NCBI RefSeq assembly: GCF_016907455.1
Contig: NZ_JAFBCB010000001.1
Span: forward strand, 2,480,001-2,544,000
Reading direction: 5' to 3'
Source: Brachybacterium muris
Lineage (GTDB): Bacteria; Actinomycetota; Actinomycetes; Actinomycetales; Dermabacteraceae
DNA length: 64,000 bases
Positions 60,332 through 64,000 of this stretch are shown one piece after another. How positions within the stretch are numbered: the stretch's first letter is position 1; each line of letters starts with the position of its first letter. A model generated the notes under the pieces. It ran no database searches, was not told where the DNA came from, and saw only the letters and a list, made by a program, of their open reading frames with translations. The translations under genes were made by a program, and so were the position numbers.

Positions 60332-61126
60332 TCATTCGAAAGCAGGCGGGCGAACGGTGGTGGTGGCGGGTTCGCAGAACGGCGGCAGGGGAAGGCAACC
60401 CAGGGATGAGCTCGAGATCCACACCTCACGCACGATCACCAGGAGTTCGACTCCCTCGGGGAGGTCTGCACGTGAGATCGTCGCGGCGGGATCGGTGACG
60501 GTGAGTTCGCCCAGGGAGCGGTGAGCGTTTCCTGAGCGGGGCACGCAGGGCAGGTACCCGTCCGGGGTCGCGGTGGTGGTGGCGAACAGGCGCACCTGCC
60601 TGTTCCGCACCGGAATGTTCTCGTTGGCCGGGACGGAGGATTCTGCGATCTCACGGCACCCGGTGCGCTGCCCGGATGCTGCCTGCGGTGCCGCGGACCA
60701 CGCGGGCGTGTCCTCCAGCTGTGCCAGCACGGCGCCTTCAGGGTCATCGATGCCGGAAGGGACGGTGCGGTACTCGAGCTCCCACAGGTGGCAGTCCTGT
60801 GCGTGTCCGGCGAGGATCCAGCCACGGTCACGCGGCGCGATCTCGCAGTCGACCTCCTGAATCGTGACCACCGGCGGCCCGAACACGGGATCGAGCACGG
60901 CAGCATCGTCCTAGGCCAGCGGCGGGAGGTCCGCGAGCGCTGCCTGCAGCCCGATGGTGGCGTCGTCCTTCGCCGCCGATGGCAGCAGCACGAGGACCCG
61001 GAAGAACATGGCCGCCCAGATCAGCAGCACGACGAACAGGACAGCCAGGGCGGTCCGAGCAACTGCGCGGAAGCGACCACGCGGCCCTGGACCCTGGGCA
61101 GGGGAAGGGCCGTCTGACGTACTCAT
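60332..61126 (-). pseudogene. Membrane-anchored hypothetical protein split by an in-frame amber codon
   Basis: From ATG 61126: a Gly/Pro-rich start, one transmembrane helix (TALAVLFVVLLIWAAMFFRVLVLL, about residues 28-50), then ALADLPPLA and TAG at 60911-60913. The same frame immediately resumes (DDAAVLDPVFGPPVVTIQEV...) and runs to 60332, encoding a soluble domain with six Cys, including GHAQDCHLWELEY, TGCREIAES, YLPCVPRS and LGCLPLPPFCEP. Together it would be a 264-residue extracytoplasmic protein. A single CAG-to-TAG change is the simplest cause. The family is not recognised. Each part could also be expressed separately (a GTG lies at 60898). Confidence 0.6.
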
Positions 61127-61311
61127 CGTCGCTGTCCTCGCTCGTCGGTCATGCGGCCATGACCGCCACACACTCGCCCCATGATGCACAGCCTGCTCCT
61201 GCCGCACCAGAAAGGTCCACCACCTCTACGACACCTATGCACCACATCCCGCGTCTCGGCAGATCTGCGCGCCTCGGCAGGTTCGTCACACCCCCGTGGT
61301 GTGCTGGATCC

Positions 61312-62538
61312 ATGGACGGAACACAGATGCTCCTGCTGGGCCTGGCCCTCGGTGCGGCCCTCGGTGCCATCGTCACCTGGCTGGTGCTGCGCGAGCGCAT
61401 GCGCACCCGTGAGGAGCAGCACCGCGCAGGAGCGGACGCCTCCACCCACCTGCTGCGCCTGGCCGACGAGCGCTTCGAGCGGGATGCGGCCCGTCGCGAC
61501 GCCGAGCAGGAGGAACGCGAGGTCGAGCTGCAGCGCACCCTCGCACCCATCACGGCCACCCTCTCCCATCTGGAGCGCTCCCTGGCCCGCTCCGAAGCCG
61601 CACGGATCGATGCCGAAGGGGCACTGCGCGCACACCTGGGGCAGCTCGCCCAGCGCGCCCAGTCCTTGGAGACCGGCACCAACGCACTGACCGCCGCGCT
61701 GCGGGCACCGACGGCCCGGGGCCGCTGGGGTGAGGTGCAGCTGCGTCGGATCGTCGAGGCCGCCGGGATGCTCGAGCACGTGGACTTCTCCGAACAGCTG
61801 GCCGGTACCCGGGCCGATGGCGACAAGGGCCAGCGGCCGGACCTCGTGGTGCACCTGTCCGGGGACCGGCACATCGTGGTCGATGCGAAGGCACCGATGG
61901 ACGCCTACCTCGACGCCACCGAGGAACCGGACCCCGCCCGGGCCGCCGCCCGCCGCACCGCCCACGCCAAGGCCCTGCGCCACCACGTGGGCGTGATCTC
62001 GTCCAAGGCCTATTGGAAGGCCCTCGGTGACACCCCCGAGTTCACCGTCCTGTTCGTGCCCAGCGACGGGGTGCTCGCTGCCGCCCTGGAGACCGACCCG
62101 GCCCTGCTGGACGACGCCTTCACCCGGGAGGTGGTGATCGCCTCCCCCGCCACCCTGGTGGCGCTGCTGCGCACCGTCGCCCACACCTGGCGCACCGATG
62201 CCCTGAACCGTGACGCCCGTGAGGTGCTCGAGGCAGGCCGCGAGCTGCACCATCGGCTGGGCACCTTCACCGCGCACCTGGGGAAGGTGGGGCGATCCCT
62301 GGACTCCTCGGTCGCCGCCTTCAACGACGCGGTGGGGTCCCTGCAGTCGCGGGTGATGGTCACCGCGCGCCGTTTCGAGGACCTGGGGCTGCCCGGCACG
62401 CGGCTGGACGAGGTGGAGCAGTTGGAGCGGCGCGCCCGCACCCTGGACGAGGCCGAGATAGCGAGCCTCGCTGGGGGTTCCCCGTTCGACGGGACGTCCC
62501 GGATCGGCCGGGATGCCCGTCGGCAGGACGCCGGCTGA
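61312..62538 (+). CDS. rmuC: DNA recombination protein RmuC
   Basis: 408 residues from ATG 61312. An N-terminal membrane helix (MLLLGLALGAALGAIVTWLVL, residues 6-26) is followed by a long coiled coil (REEQHRAGADASTH to about 130). The RmuC nuclease-like domain contains GRWGEVQLRRIVEAAGM near 140, RPDLVVHLSGDRHIVVDAKAPMDAY near 183 (the D...DAK of PD-(D/E)xK nucleases) and FVPSDGVLAAALETDP near 245. RmuC limits recombination between short inverted repeats. It is divergent from the split membrane gene. Confidence 0.93.
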   Translation: MDGTQMLLLGLALGAALGAIVTWLVLRERMRTREEQHRAGADASTHLLRLADERFERDAARRDAEQEEREVELQRTLAPITATLSHLERSLARSEAARIDAEGALRAHLGQLAQRAQSLETGTNALTAALRAPTARGRWGEVQLRRIVEAAGMLEHVDFSEQLAGTRADGDKGQRPDLVVHLSGDRHIVVDAKAPMDAYLDATEEPDPARAAARRTAHAKALRHHVGVISSKAYWKALGDTPEFTVLFVPSDGVLAAALETDPALLDDAFTREVVIASPATLVALLRTVAHTWRTDALNRDAREVLEAGRELHHRLGTFTAHLGKVGRSLDSSVAAFNDAVGSLQSRVMVTARRFEDLGLPGTRLDEVEQLERRARTLDEAEIASLAGGSPFDGTSRIGRDARRQDAG

Positions 62539-62580
62539 GGCCCGGACGGGCCCGACAGCGTCTGGATGGGGCCGGCAGGG

Positions 62581-63309
62581 TCAGGCCTGTTCAGCCTTGG
62601 CGGGGGTCACCACCAGTTCGTTGATCACCACGTTCTGCGGGCTCTCCAGCACGAACATCACAGTGCGGGCCACGTCCTCGGCCGTGAGCATGAGGGCTCT
62701 GTCCGCGTCACCGGGCACCTCGGGTCGTTGTTCCAGGAAGTCGCTGTCCACGTCCCCGGGACACAGGTGACAGGCACGGATGCCGTGGTGGTTCTCCTGA
62801 AGGTTCAGGATCTCCGTCAGTGGCCCCAGGGCCGTCTTGGTGGCGCTGTAGGCGACGCCGGCCGAGGGCGAGGTGCGCCACCCCGCGAAGGACGAGATCA
62901 GCACCACCGTGCCGCGTCGGCGCTCCCGCATCGCGGGCAGCACCGCGTCGATCACGGCCACCGGGCCCAGCAGATTCGTGCCGGTGATCGCGGTGAACTC
63001 CGTGAGGTCCTGGTCGGACCAGGCGCGGCGCTTGGCATTCAAGCCGGCCGAGAGCACCACAGCATCCACCTCCCCCAGTTCCTGCTTGATCAGCGCTGCA
63101 GCGGCAGCGACCGCCTCGGGGTCGGTCACGTCCAGGGGCACGACGAGGGCGGTGCCGCCGTGAGCCTCGATCTGCGCAGCCACCTCGCCGAGCACCTCGC
63201 GGCGCCTGCCGGAGAGCGCCACCTGCCAGCCCGCCCGGGCGGCGGCGACCGCGCTGGCCCGGCCCATCCCGGAGCCCGCTCCGGTCACCCACAGAGTCCT
63301 GGTCGACAT
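62581..63309 (-). CDS. SDR family oxidoreductase
   Basis: 242 residues, classical SDR: TGAGSGMG at 9-16, a DVTDPEAV adenine contact near 61, LSAGLN in place of NNAG near 86, catalytic Ser in VLISSFAG near 137 and YSATKTAL (Tyr-x3-Lys) near 153-160. The gap between the substrate and cofactor motifs is that of a clan member acting on small alcohols or ketones. The substrate is unresolved. It is divergent from the following SDR gene and convergent with rmuC. Confidence 0.87.
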   Translation of the reverse strand: MSTRTLWVTGAGSGMGRASAVAAARAGWQVALSGRRREVLGEVAAQIEAHGGTALVVPLDVTDPEAVAAAAALIKQELGEVDAVVLSAGLNAKRRAWSDQDLTEFTAITGTNLLGPVAVIDAVLPAMRERRRGTVVLISSFAGWRTSPSAGVAYSATKTALGPLTEILNLQENHHGIRACHLCPGDVDSDFLEQRPEVPGDADRALMLTAEDVARTVMFVLESPQNVVINELVVTPAKAEQA

Positions 63310-63433
63310 GCTTCGTCCTCCCCGTTCACGTGACGATCCCCGGCATCACCCGCAGGGGACGAGCGAGTGTGAGAGCGTCCTTGCATCACCGGTCAGCGTA
63401 GACGTCCCGGCAGCGAGTACCCCAGGAGGATCC

Positions 63434-64000
63434 ATGCACATCGATCTCTCGCACCAGGTCGTGGTGGTCACCGGTGCCGGCCGCGGCATCGGCCGCTCCA
63501 TCGCCCAGGCCTTCCACGACGAAGGGGCCCGAGTCATCGCCCTCGACGTCTCCCCCGGCCTGCTGAGCGTCCTAGAGGCCGACGGCATCGCAGACCTGTG
63601 CGTGCCCTGCGACGTCACCGATGTCGACCAGGTGCGCTCAGCCGTCGAGACTGTCGTGGAGCGCTTCGGCCGTCTCGATGTGCTGATCAACAACGCCGGC
63701 ATCAACATCGAAGGGCCCGTGGAGGACTTCGATGCGGGGCTGTGGGACCGCGTGTTCGCCGTGAACGTGCGGGGCGTGTTCGTGACCAGCCAGGCCGTGA
63801 TCCCGGTGATGAAAGAGCAAGGATCCGGGCGGATCATCAACGCCGCCTCGTTCGCGGCGATCATCCCCAGTGTCGGGGCCGCCGCCTACGGAGCCTCGAA
63901 GGCGGCCGTGGTGCAGCTGACCCGGGTGCTGGCCAGCGAGCTCGGACCCTACGGGATCACCGTCAACGCGTACGCGCCGGGCATGATCCCCGGGGAGATG
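63434..64000 (+). CDS. SDR family oxidoreductase (FabG-like), 3' end outside the window
   Basis: 189 codons to the window edge, still open. TGAGRGIG at 12-19, CDVTDVDQV near 60, NNAGIN near 88 with the preceding LDVLI strand, catalytic Ser in INAASFA near 138, YGASKAAV (Tyr-x3-Lys) near 151-158, and the PG loop NAYAPGMI near 178. This resembles 3-oxoacyl-ACP reductase or sugar/polyol dehydrogenases of the FabG class. ATG 63434 follows AGGAGG. Only about 55 residues should be missing. Confidence 0.88.
   Translation, partial: MHIDLSHQVVVVTGAGRGIGRSIAQAFHDEGARVIALDVSPGLLSVLEADGIADLCVPCDVTDVDQVRSAVETVVERFGRLDVLINNAGINIEGPVEDFDAGLWDRVFAVNVRGVFVTSQAVIPVMKEQGSGRIINAASFAAIIPSVGAAAYGASKAAVVQLTRVLASELGPYGITVNAYAPGMIPGEM

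Overview
The window is high-GC actinobacterial DNA. GTG starts, 4-bp ATGA/GTGA gene overlaps and the gene families present (Rpf-like lysozyme fold, DUF3152, DUF3090/SCO1664 pair, GH92 mannosidase, TIGR03885 flavin oxidoreductase next to a GH13 enzyme) point to Micrococcales. My best guess is Brachybacterium or a close relative of the Dermabacteraceae; this rests on recalled family resemblance, not a search.

Positions 1-27.6 kb look like chromosomal backbone. They hold a membrane protein, a GH92 alpha-mannosidase, a macro-domain protein, a Mug-type DNA glycosylase, a YeiH-type exporter with a 46-residue partner, a TerC family exporter behind a probable Mn2+ (yybP-ykoY) riboswitch, a flavin oxidoreductase/GH13 pair, a zincin, and an Rpf-like secreted protein split near its 3' end by an IS21 element. 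Then come an ABM monooxygenase, a Gfo/Idh/MocA oxidoreductase, a family 5 uracil-DNA glycosylase, a DUF3152 protein, an acyltransferase, an ArfB-like hydrolase, a PadR operon, an SDR, a PspC protein and a DUF3626 protein. The backbone resumes at 59.1 kb with ychF, an amber-split membrane gene, rmuC and two SDRs.

Positions 27.7-59.1 kb are an accessory region. Its most striking property is that the last codons of ychF, encoding V-E-F-R-F-N-V-stop, recur three more times in the same orientation (33173, 35836, 50948) besides the intact gene (59137). The copies differ almost only at synonymous positions. Three of the four tails are followed within about 40-135 bp, on the same strand, by a toxin-antitoxin module: MntA/HepT after ychF itself, HigB/HigA plus a coupled monooxygenase after the 35836 tail, and VapB/VapC plus a coupled hydrolase after the 33173 tail. 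An Abi_2 (AbiD/AbiF) gene ends 51 bp before the 35836 tail. I read this as stepwise, cassette-like integration of small defence or stabilisation units at the 3' end of ychF, each unit carrying a replacement ychF tail. No integrase is in the window.

Inside this accessory region, 37-50.7 kb is a worn piece of related actinobacterial chromosome. It contains a second ABM monooxygenase, ldh, a truncated GPH transporter joined to a flavin-oxidoreductase fragment, VOC fragments, a second arfB, an arsenite-exporter-like protein, a stand-alone condensation-domain protein, a relic vapBC, and the phosphatase-DUF3090-SCO1664 trio without mshC. Positions 51.0-58.5 kb are nested insertion sequences: an IS21 copy sits in an IS3 element, which sits in an ISL3 element, which is cut by an IS1380 element that also cuts a second IS3-family element. 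Target duplications and restored reading frames let the order be read. There are three IS21 copies of 2581 bp with identical transposases, and two IS1380 copies, one frameshifted by a short palindromic insertion.
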